Positions 1 through 8,381 of a DNA stretch of 64,000 nt are shown one piece after another; the first letter of the stretch is position 1, and every line of letters starts with the position of its first letter. The stretch comes from Streptomyces albogriseolus. GTDB lineage: Bacteria > Actinomycetota > Actinomycetes > Streptomycetales > Streptomycetaceae. A program made the translations under genes and the position numbers. The stretch is from the NCBI GenBank assembly GCA_014650475.1, contig BMVA01000013.1, positions 124,001-188,000 on the forward strand, given 5' to 3'. Below the pieces are notes generated by a model. The model was not told where the DNA came from. It was given only the letters and a program-made list of their open reading frames with translations, and ran no database searches.

Positions 1-507
1 GAGCAGGGCGACGAGGTTGAAGGCCGCGATGACATAGAGGAAGACACCGGAGACCGAGGTGCCGATAAGGCCGAGCGTCTGCTGCAGCGCGGAGCCGTCA
101 TCCTGCACGGGTCCGGCGAGCGAGCGCACGCCGAGCGCGAAGAGCAGGGCGAGCAGGAAGACGACGGTCGAGTGGCCGAGGGAGAAGAAGAAGCCGACGG
201 ACAGCGGGCGCTGGCCGTCGGAGATCAGCTTGCGGGTGGTGTTGTCGATCGCTGCGATGTGGTCGGCGTCGAAGGCGTGCCGCATGCCGAGCACGTACGC
301 GGTGACGCCGAGACCGATGCCGAACGCCCCCTGGCTGCCCAGGTCGAAGTGCTGCGGAACGACGAAGAACAGCAGCGTGCCCCAGCCAATGACGTGCAGG
401 GCGAGGATCGCTGCGGCCAGGCCGCCGGCCCGGGCCCATTCGCGGGGAGTGAGTGCTCCGCGTATACGCCGGACGAGGCCGGGCTGAGGGTTGGGCGCAG
501 CGGTCAT
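1..507 (-). CDS. NiCoT-family nickel/cobalt permease, 3' end outside window
   Basis: The gene starts at the ATG at 507 and stays open to the window edge, so 169 residues of the N-terminal part are visible. It carries both NiCoT signatures: RHAFDADHIAAID at residues 76-88, in the metal-selecting second membrane helix, and SLGHSTVVF near 109-117. Hydrophobic helices lie around 30-50, 62-74, 104-124 and 145-165. Family members (HoxN, NixA, NicT) import Ni2+ or Co2+ across the cytoplasmic membrane. The upstream 140 bp hold an AT-rich stretch at 561-573 resembling other promoter motifs in this window. No cobalamin riboswitch was recognised there. Substrate cannot be fixed from sequence. Confidence 0.9.
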   Translation of the reverse strand, partial: MTAAPNPQPGLVRRIRGALTPREWARAGGLAAAILALHVIGWGTLLFFVVPQHFDLGSQGAFGIGLGVTAYVLGMRHAFDADHIAAIDNTTRKLISDGQRPLSVGFFFSLGHSTVVFLLALLFALGVRSLAGPVQDDGSALQQTLGLIGTSVSGVFLYVIAAFNLVALL

Positions 508-647
508 GGCGGTGTCCTTGATCCGAGTCGTGCTTACGTCGCAGACCATTCTCTATGGAATTTAGTAGTTAGCTGCAAAGAGATCGCAATAACTTCTAGG
601 ACGCTGCTGCCCAACCCATGCGGGCTCGTGGAGAAGAGTGGGTGAGC

Positions 648-1298
648 TCAGTGGGCTGAGTGCCCTGAGTGGTGACCGTGGCGTGCGTGCCCGCTCGTCG
701 GCTTCTGGTCTTCCGGCATGGGGTGACCGTCGCGCAGCCCGGACAGGGTCACCGTGACGAGACGGTCCGCCGCCGCTTCGGAGGGCAGGGCCGCAGCGGC
801 GGTCAAGGCGTGAAGGCAGTACGTCGCCAGCTCGTCGGGCGCGACGTCGGCACGGAAGACGCCGGCCTGCGCGCCCTCGGCCAGCAGATCCCGGATCATG
901 CCGTGTAGCTGCTCCTGCGCTCGGACGACCCGCTCGTCCCGGTGAAGGAACGCCGCGAGCTCGGTGCCGTGGTGTCCGCGGGACTGGCGCGAGATGTGGG
1001 CGAACGCCCTCAGAACCACCTCGAGCTGCTCGCCGGGCCCATCGGCCTGGTCCCGGACCTCCGCCAGCTGGGCCAGGTGCTCGGTGATCTGGCGGTCGTG
1101 CCAGGCGAGCAGGATCGCCTCGACGTCCGGGAAGTACTTGTACAGCGTGGCCCGGCCGATGCCGGCCTGTTCGGCGATCTGCGACATCGTCACCGACCGC
1201 ACGCCGCGCTCGGCGGCCAGCTCCGCCGTGGTGTTCAGAATCGCGTCGCGCACCGCGCGGCGGTGCGCCTCGATCGTCTCGTTCCACAGCTTGGGCAC
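648..1298 (-). CDS. TetR-family transcriptional regulator
   Basis: 216 residues from a GTG at 1298. This start is chosen because the family N-terminus (recruited helix, then HTH) begins right after it, and upstream in-frame sequence runs into the divergent promoter. The HTH spans about residues 35-57, ending in GIGRATLYKYFPD, the typical TetR recognition helix. The C-terminal half is the variable ligand domain. The last 15 residues are His-rich (HARHGHHSGHSAH), which is unusual and could bind metal. It is divergent from a two-gene unit at 1413-2140. A perfect inverted repeat sits on that unit's promoter, so it probably represses its neighbours. Confidence 0.88.
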   Translation of the reverse strand: MPKLWNETIEAHRRAVRDAILNTTAELAAERGVRSVTMSQIAEQAGIGRATLYKYFPDVEAILLAWHDRQITEHLAQLAEVRDQADGPGEQLEVVLRAFAHISRQSRGHHGTELAAFLHRDERVVRAQEQLHGMIRDLLAEGAQAGVFRADVAPDELATYCLHALTAAAALPSEAAADRLVTVTLSGLRDGHPMPEDQKPTSGHARHGHHSGHSAH

Positions 1299-1337
1299 GG
1301 CGTCAGTGTACGCGGCGGCGATGTTGATACACCCTGG

Positions 1338-1366
1338 TTGACACCATGGACAGAGTGTCTCGTAAA
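1338..1366 (+). promoter_or_regulatory. Promoter with candidate TetR operator
   Basis: TTGACA at 1338-1343 and CGTAAA at 1361-1366 are separated by 17 bp and point toward the gene at 1413. A perfect inverted repeat, GACAC at 1340-1344 and GTGTC at 1355-1359 with a 10-bp spacer, overlaps the -35 and fills the spacer. This is a good place for TetR repression. The regulator assignment is inferred from adjacency. Confidence 0.5.
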
Positions 1367-1412
1367 GTGCGCGTGTCGACCGTCCGGCAATCGAGCACCC
1401 AAGGACGCACAC

Positions 1413-1580
1413 ATGGCTGACTCGCCCTCCCGTACCGAAGCCGCCGACCACACGCCAGGTCCCACGACGCATCCCGGCATGCCCCGCTGGGTGAAGGTCT
1501 TCGGTATCGCCGCCGGATCCGCGCTGCTGGTGGCGTTCGTGCTCATGCACGCGTTCGGTGGCGGGATGGGTGGCCACTGA
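1413..1580 (+). CDS. Small single-span membrane protein
   Basis: 55 residues. A polar, proline-rich N-terminus of about 25 residues is followed by one hydrophobic helix (about 28-47, VKVFGIAAGSALLVAFVLMH) and a glycine-rich tail ending GGGMGGH. It is the first gene of the unit divergent from the TetR gene, with the next gene 5 bp downstream, so the two are almost certainly cotranscribed. The His and Met residues at the membrane exit and tail would suit metal contact, but no family function is recognised. Confidence 0.7.
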   Translation: MADSPSRTEAADHTPGPTTHPGMPRWVKVFGIAAGSALLVAFVLMHAFGGGMGGH

Positions 1581-1585
1581 ACGCC

Positions 1586-2140
1586 ATGGCCATGAACCCC
1601 CGCCTCCGCAAGCTCAACCTCACCGCACACGTCACCTCCTCGGTCGGCTGGCTCGGCGCTGTCGTCGTGTTCGTCGTCCTCGCTGCCGTGGGTCTTGCCG
1701 GCCAGGACCCCCAGAGGGTGCGCGGTGCCTACCTGGCGATGGAACTGACCGGCTGGTTCGCGCTGGTTCCCCTCAGCCTCGCCTCGCTGTTCACCGGGCT
1801 CGTCCAAGCCCTGGGGACGACCTGGGGTCTGTTCCGTTACTACTGGGTCGTCATCAAGCTGCTGATCAACGTGGTCGCGACCGCTCTGCTGCTCGTACAC
1901 ATGCAGGTGGTCGGCCATGTCGCCGACGCCGCGGCCCGGGCCACGCTTTCGAGTGATGACCTGGTAGGGATGAGGATCCAGCTGCTGGCCGACGCCGCCG
2001 CGGCCCTCCTCGTGCTGCTCGTCGCCGTGACGCTGTCGGTGTACAAACCGAAGGGGCTGACCCGTTACGGGTGGCGCAGGCAGCACCAGTCACGGGCGCC
2101 GCAGCGGCCGGTCGTCCAGGAGGATCCGGCGGCCGTCTGA
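1586..2140 (+). CDS. DUF2269-like integral membrane protein
   Basis: 184 residues with four hydrophobic segments (about 12-36, 52-75, 87-108 and 131-154) and a basic tail. The pattern HVTSSVGWLGAVV near the N-terminus resembles small actinobacterial integral membrane proteins annotated DUF2269. It follows the 55-residue membrane protein by 5 bp and shares its promoter, so both are likely controlled by the divergent TetR regulator. No catalytic motif is visible. The role is unknown, and the DUF assignment is from memory of similar proteins. Confidence 0.72.
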   Translation: MAMNPRLRKLNLTAHVTSSVGWLGAVVVFVVLAAVGLAGQDPQRVRGAYLAMELTGWFALVPLSLASLFTGLVQALGTTWGLFRYYWVVIKLLINVVATALLLVHMQVVGHVADAAARATLSSDDLVGMRIQLLADAAAALLVLLVAVTLSVYKPKGLTRYGWRRQHQSRAPQRPVVQEDPAAV

Positions 2141-2157
2141 CGATGCGCCGGCGCCCC

Positions 2158-2240
2158 CGCGCTTGGTACAGCGGCCAGCCGCCGAGGGTGAGCTGCTTCA
2201 TGCCGTCCGCTCGGTCGACGGTGCCGAGCAGGCTCTTCTC
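2158..2240 (-). pseudogene. Fragment of a COG4315-type secreted lipoprotein repeat
   Basis: The minus strand encodes SLLGTVDRADGMKQLTLGG followed by WPLY, a hallmark of the repeats in COG4315/SCO0930-like lipoproteins. Neither the rest of a repeat nor a signal peptide is present; both sides run into unrelated sequence. It is a gene remnant, overlapping in position with the edge of an IS630-type relic on the other strand. Confidence 0.5.
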
Positions 2241-2257
2241 CACGTGGCTGAGCGCCG

Positions 2258-2432
2258 ATGAGAAAATCTGGGCCCACGTCAAGCGCAGCTGGCCAACCTC
2301 GCCGTCACGGCCCTCGACCGGCTCGAAACTCTGGTGCGCAATCGGCTCAAGCGCCTTCAGTACCGGCCCGGCACCCTCGACGGCTTCATAGTAGGAACGG
2401 GCCTCGCCCTCGACGCCCCTACGTCACCCTGG
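2258..2432 (+). pseudogene. C-terminal relic of an IS630-family transposase
   Basis: In one frame EKIWAHVKR (2260-2286) is followed, after a frameshift, by QLANLAVTALDRLE and then RNRLKRLQYRPGTLDGFI and TGLALDAPTSP. Together this matches the C-terminal end of Streptomyces IS630-type transposases (the stretch after the DDE glutamate). The N-terminal catalytic part is missing and the frame is broken, so it cannot function. Confidence 0.55.
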
Positions 2433-2659
2433 CAAGCCGAAGTCAGTATCGGCTTCCTGCTCGCTGGGCTGGTCGTCTCGACCGCCGCCCTCGAAGACGA
2501 TCGCACCCGGCGCCGAGCCACGGGGCCAGCCAGCGCGGTGCAGCTACGCGGTGACGCCGCGCAGACGCATCCACGCCTGATGTGATCTTCCTCCCATCAC
2601 GGGGTGGGGACGCCTCCGGCTGGCAATTTCGCTACCAAGCCCGCCTATGGTCCTGAAGC

Positions 2660-3097
2660 GTGATTTCAGGCCAGGTCCGTCGCGGCCACCGCACGGGAGC
2701 GTTGCTGATGGCAACGCTCTTCGCGGTGGTGCTTGCCGTATTCGCGATGCACGCCCTGACCACACATCACCATTCCCACAGCTGCCACGCCGCCGCGATG
2801 CCCCTCACTGACGCCGGGGACAAGACTCAGCACGCCCACACTGCCGTCGCTCCCGGTGAAGCCACCAAAACACCGGACGGCCCGGACGGCGAATCCCCCT
2901 GCGACCACGGCGGAGCCGGAGACAGCTGCCTGGCGCTGTTGGGCATTGTTGCCGCCTTGCTCGCGTTCGCCCTCAGGCGCGGGATCTCCAACCGCGTCCT
3001 CTGCGTGCTCCGCCGATGGGCAGCACCCGCGCACCGCTGGATCAGCCGCACCGGCGACCCACCGTGCCTACACCGACTTTCGATCCTGCGCTGCTGA
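2660..3097 (+). CDS. DUF6153-like His-rich membrane protein
   Basis: 145 residues from a GTG. An N-terminal hydrophobic helix (about 12-32) is followed by a His cluster (THHHSHSCH, about 35-43) and a polar region, then CDHGGAGDSCLALLG and a second hydrophobic segment (about 90-105). The extreme C-terminus, CLHRLSILRC, resembles the ends of six other proteins in this window. His and Cys residues on the outside of the membrane suggest metal binding. The family function is not known. It stands 86 bp upstream of another His-tailed membrane protein. Confidence 0.65.
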   Translation: MISGQVRRGHRTGALLMATLFAVVLAVFAMHALTTHHHSHSCHAAAMPLTDAGDKTQHAHTAVAPGEATKTPDGPDGESPCDHGGAGDSCLALLGIVAALLAFALRRGISNRVLCVLRRWAAPAHRWISRTGDPPCLHRLSILRC

Positions 3098-3183
3098 GAG
3101 CTGCACCAACGTGACGCCGCACCACTGGTGTCGGCGCGCTTCTGCCTGCTCTCACACACCAAGATCTGAAAGGCCTTACCCGC

Positions 3184-3867
3184 GTGACCACCGTTCTCCA
3201 GCCCGAGCGCCACCAGACTCCCCCCTCGAGACATCGCCGCCCTGCCTTCGACAAGAAGTCGCTCCCGGCTCGCTACAGCGGCCAGATGCTCTACTTCATG
3301 GGCGCCGCCCTGATCGCCGGCGCCGTCGTCCACTACCCGATCGATCCGTCGCTGTACACGATCATCTGCGTCGTCGGCGCCTTCGTGTTCCTCCTCGGCA
3401 CCATCGTCAACGAGTTCGTGCTGGCCGATGAGCGTCCGGCGCTGAGCCAGGCAGTCTCGCTGGTCGCGTTCTCCCTGCTGCTGTCCTTCGGTGTCGGCCT
3501 GGTCGGCGGCGGCATCCAGCACTTCGAGCAGTTCCCCGAGCGCAGTGCCTGGATGACCCCCATCGGCCTGCTCATGTCGTACGTCGCGTTCGTCGCCAAG
3601 GACTCCAAGGGCCGCTGGCGGCACCTCGTCAGCCCGTTCGCGGCAGGCGTCGTCGTCCTCTCGGCCCTCACCTGGCTGGGCATGAACGCCCTCGCCGGCA
3701 CCATCAGCTCCGATGGCCACAGCCACGATCACGGCTCCACGACCCAGACGCCCGCAGAGCAGGACCAGCCCTCCGCAGAGCAGGACCAGACTCCCGTTGA
3801 GCAGGACCGGCCGGCCGAGGCCCCCGCGGAGCCGGCAGAGGATGGTCATACGTCCCATAGCCACTGA
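3184..3867 (+). CDS. Four-helix membrane protein with His/Glu/Gln-rich tail
   Basis: 227 residues from a GTG at 3184. Four hydrophobic segments lie at about 34-53, 58-77, 86-105 and 150-168. The C-terminal 55 residues are hydrophilic and repetitive, with DGHSHDH, then AEQDQ-type repeats (three imperfect copies between about 190 and 212), ending HTSHSH. The His-rich ends look suited to metal binding outside or inside the membrane. No named family was recognised. It follows the DUF6153-like gene in the same orientation. Confidence 0.65.
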   Translation: MTTVLQPERHQTPPSRHRRPAFDKKSLPARYSGQMLYFMGAALIAGAVVHYPIDPSLYTIICVVGAFVFLLGTIVNEFVLADERPALSQAVSLVAFSLLLSFGVGLVGGGIQHFEQFPERSAWMTPIGLLMSYVAFVAKDSKGRWRHLVSPFAAGVVVLSALTWLGMNALAGTISSDGHSHDHGSTTQTPAEQDQPSAEQDQTPVEQDRPAEAPAEPAEDGHTSHSH

Positions 3868-4085
3868 CTCGTAGCCGTTCTCGCGGGCCTACGCGTGGAC
3901 CCACGCTGGGCTCGTAGGCCACTCATGGCGCCTGCGCTTGCCGTCGGCGGGCTCGGGGATGTGGCGTGCTCCTGCGAGCGCGCAGCTCGGCGAGGCGTTC
4001 CTCCAGACGTCTCCTCGCTGGTGATCTTCCCCAGCTCGCCGCGGCGGGTGGGCCCTTGATCAAGGACATGGCCTGGTCGGCTGCC

Positions 4086-4217
4086 TGGCGACCGCCGGGG
4101 TGGCGGCTTCTTCCGTGGAGCGGGCCACGCGGAGACCAAGGCTTCCCGGACAGTGCGCCGATTAATGCAATGCGCCTGGGCCTGCTCATCAGCCATGAAT
4201 TCCACCTGCACGCGGCG
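4086..4217 (-). pseudogene. Possible IS21-family IstA relic
   Basis: The minus strand encodes YRRRVQVEFMADEQAQ and then INRRTVREALVSAWP and PRKKPPPRRS. The stretch RRTVREALxSAWPxPRKxxPPR is characteristic of the N-terminal HTH region of IS21 IstA transposases. Sequence before and after does not continue the family, so this is a short fragment. The match is from memory of the family only. Confidence 0.4.
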
Positions 4218-4328
4218 GCGGTAGCCGCCCCTCACATGTGATCGACGATCTCCCTGAGAACCCCGGAGCGACCGCCCGGTGACTGTGCTAGCCGACCTTG
4301 ATCGTTCTCGCCGACAACCGCTGTACCG

Positions 4329-4597
4329 ATGTTCAAGGCCGAGCACGGCGGCCGGCCGCCGGTCATCACCGACGACATGCTGCACACCGTGCTCCGCCGG
4401 CGGGCGAACCGGCGAGTCCGTGGAGCAGATCCAGCCCGACCTGATCATCTCCACCGGCAAGCTCAAGGGTCAGAACCCCTCCATCGCCGGCATCTGCCGG
4501 GCGATCACGCCAAGCGCGAGGCATACCCCGAAGCCGTCGATCAGGCCCACGCCGACTTCGCCGCCCTCCAGGTCGGCGAACTCCCCAGGCAGCTCAT
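4329..4597 (+). pseudogene. C-terminal relic of a serine recombinase
   Basis: Spread over three frames are GGRPPVITDDMLHTVLRRR, then GESVEQIQPDLIISTGK and GQNPSIAGI, then AKREAYPEAVDQAHADFAAL. Read together they form the DNA-binding C-terminus of a plasmid-type resolvase/invertase. Two frameshifts and the missing catalytic N-terminus make it a pseudogene. It supports past mobile-element activity here. Confidence 0.5.
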
Positions 4598-4787
4598 CCT
4601 GACCGAACGTCACTCTGACTACCACATCTGGTGGGTGGTGCCGGGGTCGTCCCGCCACCGGCGTATGAGGGCACCGACAGACTCATGGTCGAGGCCGAGC
4701 ACGGCGGACGAAGCGGAGGAACAATGCGCACGAGATCCGCGCAGACCTCGTACAGCGGCCTGGACGGGTCGTCTCGCAGCCGGGTGC

Positions 4788-4935
4788 CGACACGCGCCCG
4801 TGCTGCTCTCGCCCGGCCGCGGCCACGGCACGCACCATGGGCAGGACGGGGGCGATGCCGATTCCGCCGGCGATGAACAAGTAGTCGTCCGTCAGGACAG
4901 GCGGGAACCTGTTGCGCGGCCTTTTGATCCCGGGC
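4788..4935 (-). pseudogene. Fragment of a PDR-type ferredoxin reductase
   Basis: The minus strand encodes PRNRFPPVLTDDYLFIAGG followed by IGIAPVLPMVRAVAAAGRE. This corresponds closely to residues of the intact reductase at 44957-46492 (PRNRFPLVLANHYLFIAGG, IGITPILPMIRAVAAAGRE). Only the start of the NAD-binding domain remains; sequence beyond GRE is unrelated. It is a remnant of a second copy of that reductase. Confidence 0.75.
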
Positions 4936-4939
4936 TGGT

Positions 4940-5659
4940 CTAGTACCAGTTGTTGGCCTGCCAGAACTGCCAGGCGCCGCAGGGGCCGTCGTAGCGGCTG
5001 TTCATGTAGTTCAGGCCCCACTTGATCTGGGTGGCCGGGTTGGTCGCCCAGTCGGCGCCGGCGGAGGACATCTTGGAGCCTGGCAGCGCTTGCATGAGGC
5101 CGTAGGCGTCGGATGTGGGGTTGTCTGCCTGGTAGTTCCAGCTGGACTCGCGCTCCACGATGTCGCTGAAGCACTGCCACTGGTCGGCGGGCACCATCTG
5201 GCGTGCCATCGCCTGCACCTCTGCGACGGTGTATGTGCTCTGGACCGGGAAAGAGGAGGAATCACGGGCCGAGCGGCTGACGGCCTCCTGCTGGGCCTCC
5301 TCCCGCTCCTTGGCGAGCTTCTCCGCCGCAGCCTTCTTCTCCGCAGCGTCCTTCTTGGCCGCAGCATCCTCGGCCGCCTGCCTGCGCGCAGCCTCTTCCG
5401 CGGACTTCTTCGTCGCGGCGTCCGCCGAGACGGCCTGGGCGTCGGCCTGCTGGACCAGCGAGCCGACCTGGACCTGGGCCTGCTGGCCCGCGGGTATGTC
5501 CGAGAGGAGGGTCGCGTCGGCCGCGGTCGCATCGAAGTCGTTCGACGACTGCGCGGTGTTGCCCGAGGCAATTCCCGCGACGGCGCCGACGGTGGTGACC
5601 GCGGTGGCGGACACCACGGCGAATCCCCGGATCCGGCTCACACGTTTTCCTTCCGACAT
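4940..5659 (-). CDS. Secreted transglycosylase-like (SLT domain) protein
   Basis: 239 residues from an ATG at 5659. A twin-basic signal-like N-terminus (SRIRGFAVVSATAVTTVGAV) is followed by an Ala/Lys/Glu coiled coil (about 88-135). A C-terminal lysozyme-like domain spans about 150-239. The likely catalytic glutamate is E171 in VERESSWN, followed by the SDAYGLMQ signature. Cys163 and the Cys in DGPCGAWQ could form a disulfide. Such proteins cleave peptidoglycan outside the cell, as SLT/Rpf-like enzymes do. It lies 107 bp downstream of an NlpC/P60 hydrolase on the same strand. Confidence 0.88.
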   Translation of the reverse strand: MSEGKRVSRIRGFAVVSATAVTTVGAVAGIASGNTAQSSNDFDATAADATLLSDIPAGQQAQVQVGSLVQQADAQAVSADAATKKSAEEAARRQAAEDAAAKKDAAEKKAAAEKLAKEREEAQQEAVSRSARDSSSFPVQSTYTVAEVQAMARQMVPADQWQCFSDIVERESSWNYQADNPTSDAYGLMQALPGSKMSSAGADWATNPATQIKWGLNYMNSRYDGPCGAWQFWQANNWY

Positions 5660-5766
5660 CGTCCGCTTCGCGCGGGGTGACCTCGCGGGCGCGATCGCGC
5701 CTCTGCCGCTGGCCTCCGCTGCTGACAGGTCAGCAGAAGTTCCTTGGGCGGTGCGGGTGGTGGGGC

Positions 5767-6792
5767 TCAGGGCCTGCTGGCGGCGAAGAACGGCATGGAG
5801 TCCAACGGGACGATCTCCACGTTCTTTCCGGTACGCGGCGCGTGGATGGCCTTGCCGTTGCCGACGTACATGCCGTTGTGCTGGTTGTCGTTGTACCAGT
5901 AGATGATGTCGCCCGGCTGCAGATCGGACTTGGCCACTTTGCGGCCGACGTCGTACTGCTGCTTGACGGTGCGCGGCAGCGAGACGCCCGCCGCGCGCCA
6001 TGAGGCGCCGGTCAGGCCCGAGCAGTCGTAGGAGTTGGGTCCGGTGGATCCCCACTCGTAGGGCTTGCCGAGCTGGGCGTACGCGAAGTCGAGCGCGACC
6101 TTGGCGCGGCCGCTGGCCGGGCCGTTGTAGGTGGCGGCGGAGTCGCTGGCGCCCGCGGCGGCGTCCTCGCGCTCCTGGTCGGCTTCCATCTTGGCGCGCT
6201 GGGCGGCGGTCAGGCTGTTGAGGAGCTTGCGGGCCTTGGCGAGCTTGCCCTGGACCTCGTCCTTCTTCTCCTTGGCCTTCGCTCGCGTCTCCTGCAGGTC
6301 CTGCAGCTGCTCCTGGACGGTCGCGCGTTCCTGCGCGAGTTCGCGCTGCATGTTCTGCATCGCCCGCAGGGCGTCGGCCTGTCGGCTGCTCGTGCGGTCG
6401 AGCATCTCGGCCTGGTGGAGATAGTCGTCCGGGTCGCCGGAGAGGAAGAGCTCCACGCTCGGATCGATGCCGCCGCTGCGGTACTGCGCCGCCGCCAACG
6501 GGCCTATCTTCTCGCGCAGTTCGTTGATCTCCTGCTGCTTGCGGGCCAGGCGCTCCCGCGCGCGTTCGGCTTCGCGCTGCAGCTCCTTCTGCTTCTCACG
6601 GATGCCGTTGTACTCCTCGGTGGGAGCCTCGGCCTCCTCGTAGAGCAGCTCGACTTGCTTGCGCACCTCGTCCACCGTGGGCTTGGGCGCCGCCTGGCTC
6701 TGCGTCGGCAGGAGGCTGACCGCGCCGGCCGCCATGCCGATGGTGGCTATTCGGGCGCGGCTGGGCGGCTTCGGCCTACGGTGCGTTCCCAT
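5767..6792 (-). CDS. NlpC/P60 peptidoglycan endopeptidase
   Basis: 341 residues. A signal peptide (about 1-34, cleavage after SQA) is followed by a long coiled coil (about 38-205). A C-terminal NlpC/P60 domain (about 230-341) carries catalytic Cys257 in NSYDCSGLT, His305 in QHNGMYVG and a third polar position at His317. The family cuts the peptide stems of peptidoglycan. The coiled coil resembles the autoinhibitory helix of RipA-like enzymes. The Asn after His305 is less usual than Val. Gene order with the SLT protein suggests coordinated wall remodelling. Confidence 0.92.
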   Translation of the reverse strand: MGTHRRPKPPSRARIATIGMAAGAVSLLPTQSQAAPKPTVDEVRKQVELLYEEAEAPTEEYNGIREKQKELQREAERARERLARKQQEINELREKIGPLAAAQYRSGGIDPSVELFLSGDPDDYLHQAEMLDRTSSRQADALRAMQNMQRELAQERATVQEQLQDLQETRAKAKEKKDEVQGKLAKARKLLNSLTAAQRAKMEADQEREDAAAGASDSAATYNGPASGRAKVALDFAYAQLGKPYEWGSTGPNSYDCSGLTGASWRAAGVSLPRTVKQQYDVGRKVAKSDLQPGDIIYWYNDNQHNGMYVGNGKAIHAPRTGKNVEIVPLDSMPFFAASRP

Positions 6793-6971
6793 CGTGGGCT
6801 GACTCCTTAGCGCGTCTGTGGACCGAGCGACGGGTTTTGGCCGTCGGGCCGACGCCAGTCAGCTTCGGCACTGTCCCGCGGACCCGACGCTGGGCACAGG
6901 CCCCAGCCCGCGCCCAGCGCCGTATTCATCGAGCGGGTTAGAACTTAGTAGCTTCGTAATACGCACCGCAA

Positions 6972-6997
6972 GTGAGACTGGGTCACACCAGCCTCAC
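6972..6997 (-). terminator. Stem-loop downstream of the M56 gene
   Basis: Ten-base arms at 6972-6981 and 6988-6997 with a 6-nt loop pair with a single G-U on the minus-strand transcript. It begins 10 bp after the stop of the M56 peptidase gene at 7007. There is no U-tract, as is common in Streptomyces terminators. Confidence 0.45.
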
Positions 6998-7006
6998 CAG
7001 TAGCGG

Positions 7007-7918
7007 TCAGCCGAGTCCGGGCGGGCAGGCGACCAGCAGCGGCAGCAGCGGCACCGTCAGGGCGGCCGCAGCCACGGAGCCCCACAGGGCGGGATGCGCG
7101 GTCTTGCGCGGGCCGAGGACACGCTTCAGGCGGATCAGAGCGCTCTGACCACCCGCCGCCAGGGCACCCTTCGGCGTCCGGGCCGCCGCCATCTCGTACA
7201 TCGCGGTGGCCAGCGCCTCGTGGGAGTGGCTGCGCAGCGCGCGGTCGTCGGCGATCATCTCCAGCAGCAACGCCGTCTGCTCCCGGGCGTGGCGGGCCAG
7301 CGGCACCCACCGGAAGACGGAGTAGAAGGCCTCCACCGTGGCCAGGACCAGGTGGTGGCGGCCCGCGATATGGGCCTGCTCGTGCTCCAGCACGGCGCCG
7401 AGCTGCTCGGGTGTCAGATGGCGCACAGCCGCATCGCTGATCACGATCCGGGGATCGCGGCCCGGCAGACAGTAGGCGGCGGGAGTGTCGTACGGCAGGA
7501 CGGTGGCGCACAGACGGGCCGAGTGCCGGCCCACCAGGTCGACGGCTTCCCGGTGTTCGCTCCGCACGCGACGGGCTCGTACGACATGGAAGGCGAAGCT
7601 CGCGACGAGGGCGATCCCGATGGCGGCCGGAACGCCGACGGCCAAACGGGCCGCGATTTCGGGATCGGGCCGACCCACTCCCACATCCAGCCCGCAGGCG
7701 TGCAGCAGGCCGACCATGCCCGCGTGCAGGTGCTCGGCCGGCATGGCCAGGCTGGCCGCGGAGAGCGCGGCCCCGAACGAGAACGAGACGGCCAGGGCAT
7801 GCCACACCGCCGCCGCCAAGGCCGGCGCCCGATGCGGCCAGTCGGCGCGCAGGAGCAGGTACGGGGCAGCGAAGCCCACCGCCGCCGTGTAGCCGACAAG
7901 GGCGGGCGCGGCGTTCAC
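7007..7918 (-). CDS. M56-family BlaR1-like membrane metallopeptidase
   Basis: 303 residues with membrane helices at about 5-24, 34-58, 92-112 and the C-terminus (about 278-298). The zinc-binding motif HEQAH lies at residues 179-183 on the cytosolic side. M56 proteins sense an outside signal and cleave, or trigger cleavage of, a BlaI repressor. This one has no C-terminal penicillin-binding sensor domain and ends just after the last helix, as short actinobacterial M56 proteins do. The start overlaps the stop of the blaI-like gene by 4 bp (ATGA), so the two form a sensor pair. Confidence 0.9.
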   Translation of the reverse strand: MNAAPALVGYTAAVGFAAPYLLLRADWPHRAPALAAAVWHALAVSFSFGAALSAASLAMPAEHLHAGMVGLLHACGLDVGVGRPDPEIAARLAVGVPAAIGIALVASFAFHVVRARRVRSEHREAVDLVGRHSARLCATVLPYDTPAAYCLPGRDPRIVISDAAVRHLTPEQLGAVLEHEQAHIAGRHHLVLATVEAFYSVFRWVPLARHAREQTALLLEMIADDRALRSHSHEALATAMYEMAAARTPKGALAAGGQSALIRLKRVLGPRKTAHPALWGSVAAAALTVPLLPLLVACPPGLG

Positions 7919-8298
7919 GAGTCCGCCTCGGCCTGGCCCGCCTGGCGTCCCGTGTTCCGCAGGGCCTTGCGCAGGGCGGCCTGCTCCTCGTCGGACATGT
8001 TCTCCACGAAGGCGACCAGCGCGGCCCGGCGGTCCTTGCTCTCTCCCAAACCGTCCTCCATGAGCGCGGCGGCGTACGCCTCGCGGCTGCGCACCGGCGA
8101 GTACAGCCAGGCCCGGCCCTGCTTGCCACGCAGCAGCCAGCCCTTGCCGTACAGGATGTTGGTGACGGTCATCACCGTGGTGTACGCGACGGGGCGATTC
8201 CTGTTGATGTCATCGACTATCTCGCGCACCGTCGCCGGACGGTTCCACGTCCAGAGACGATCCATGATTTCCGCTTCAAGATCCCCGAGCCGCCGCAT
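7915..8298 (-). CDS. BlaI/MecI/CopY-type repressor
   Basis: 127 residues starting at ATG 8298. This start places the family opening, RRLGDLEAEIMDRLW, at the N-terminus. A winged HTH fills about residues 1-72 (YTTVMTVTNILYGKGWL as recognition helix). The C-terminal dimerisation part is acidic. The family represses beta-lactam or copper genes until cleaved by the partner M56 protease. The upstream region carries CCATAGTAGTCGG (about 8333-8345), related to TAGTA motifs elsewhere in the window and a candidate autoregulatory site. Confidence 0.9.
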   Translation of the reverse strand: MRRLGDLEAEIMDRLWTWNRPATVREIVDDINRNRPVAYTTVMTVTNILYGKGWLLRGKQGRAWLYSPVRSREAYAAALMEDGLGESKDRRAALVAFVENMSDEEQAALRKALRNTGRQAGQAEADS

Positions 8299-8381
8299 GG
8301 CCCTGACTTCCCTTCGCCACCGAATACGCAAGGCCATAGTAGTCGGCCGCAAGGGCAGTCTTTCGGGACGGAGGCGGAACC

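Larger units (their letters stand above)
3868..4939. other. Relic region without an intact gene
   Basis: About 1.1 kb in which every long frame is a shadow or is broken. Recognisable debris includes an IS21-type transposase piece (4086-4217), the C-terminal end of a resolvase (4329-4597) and a slice of a ferredoxin reductase (4788-4935), each reported separately. Nothing else recognised. Confidence 0.6.
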
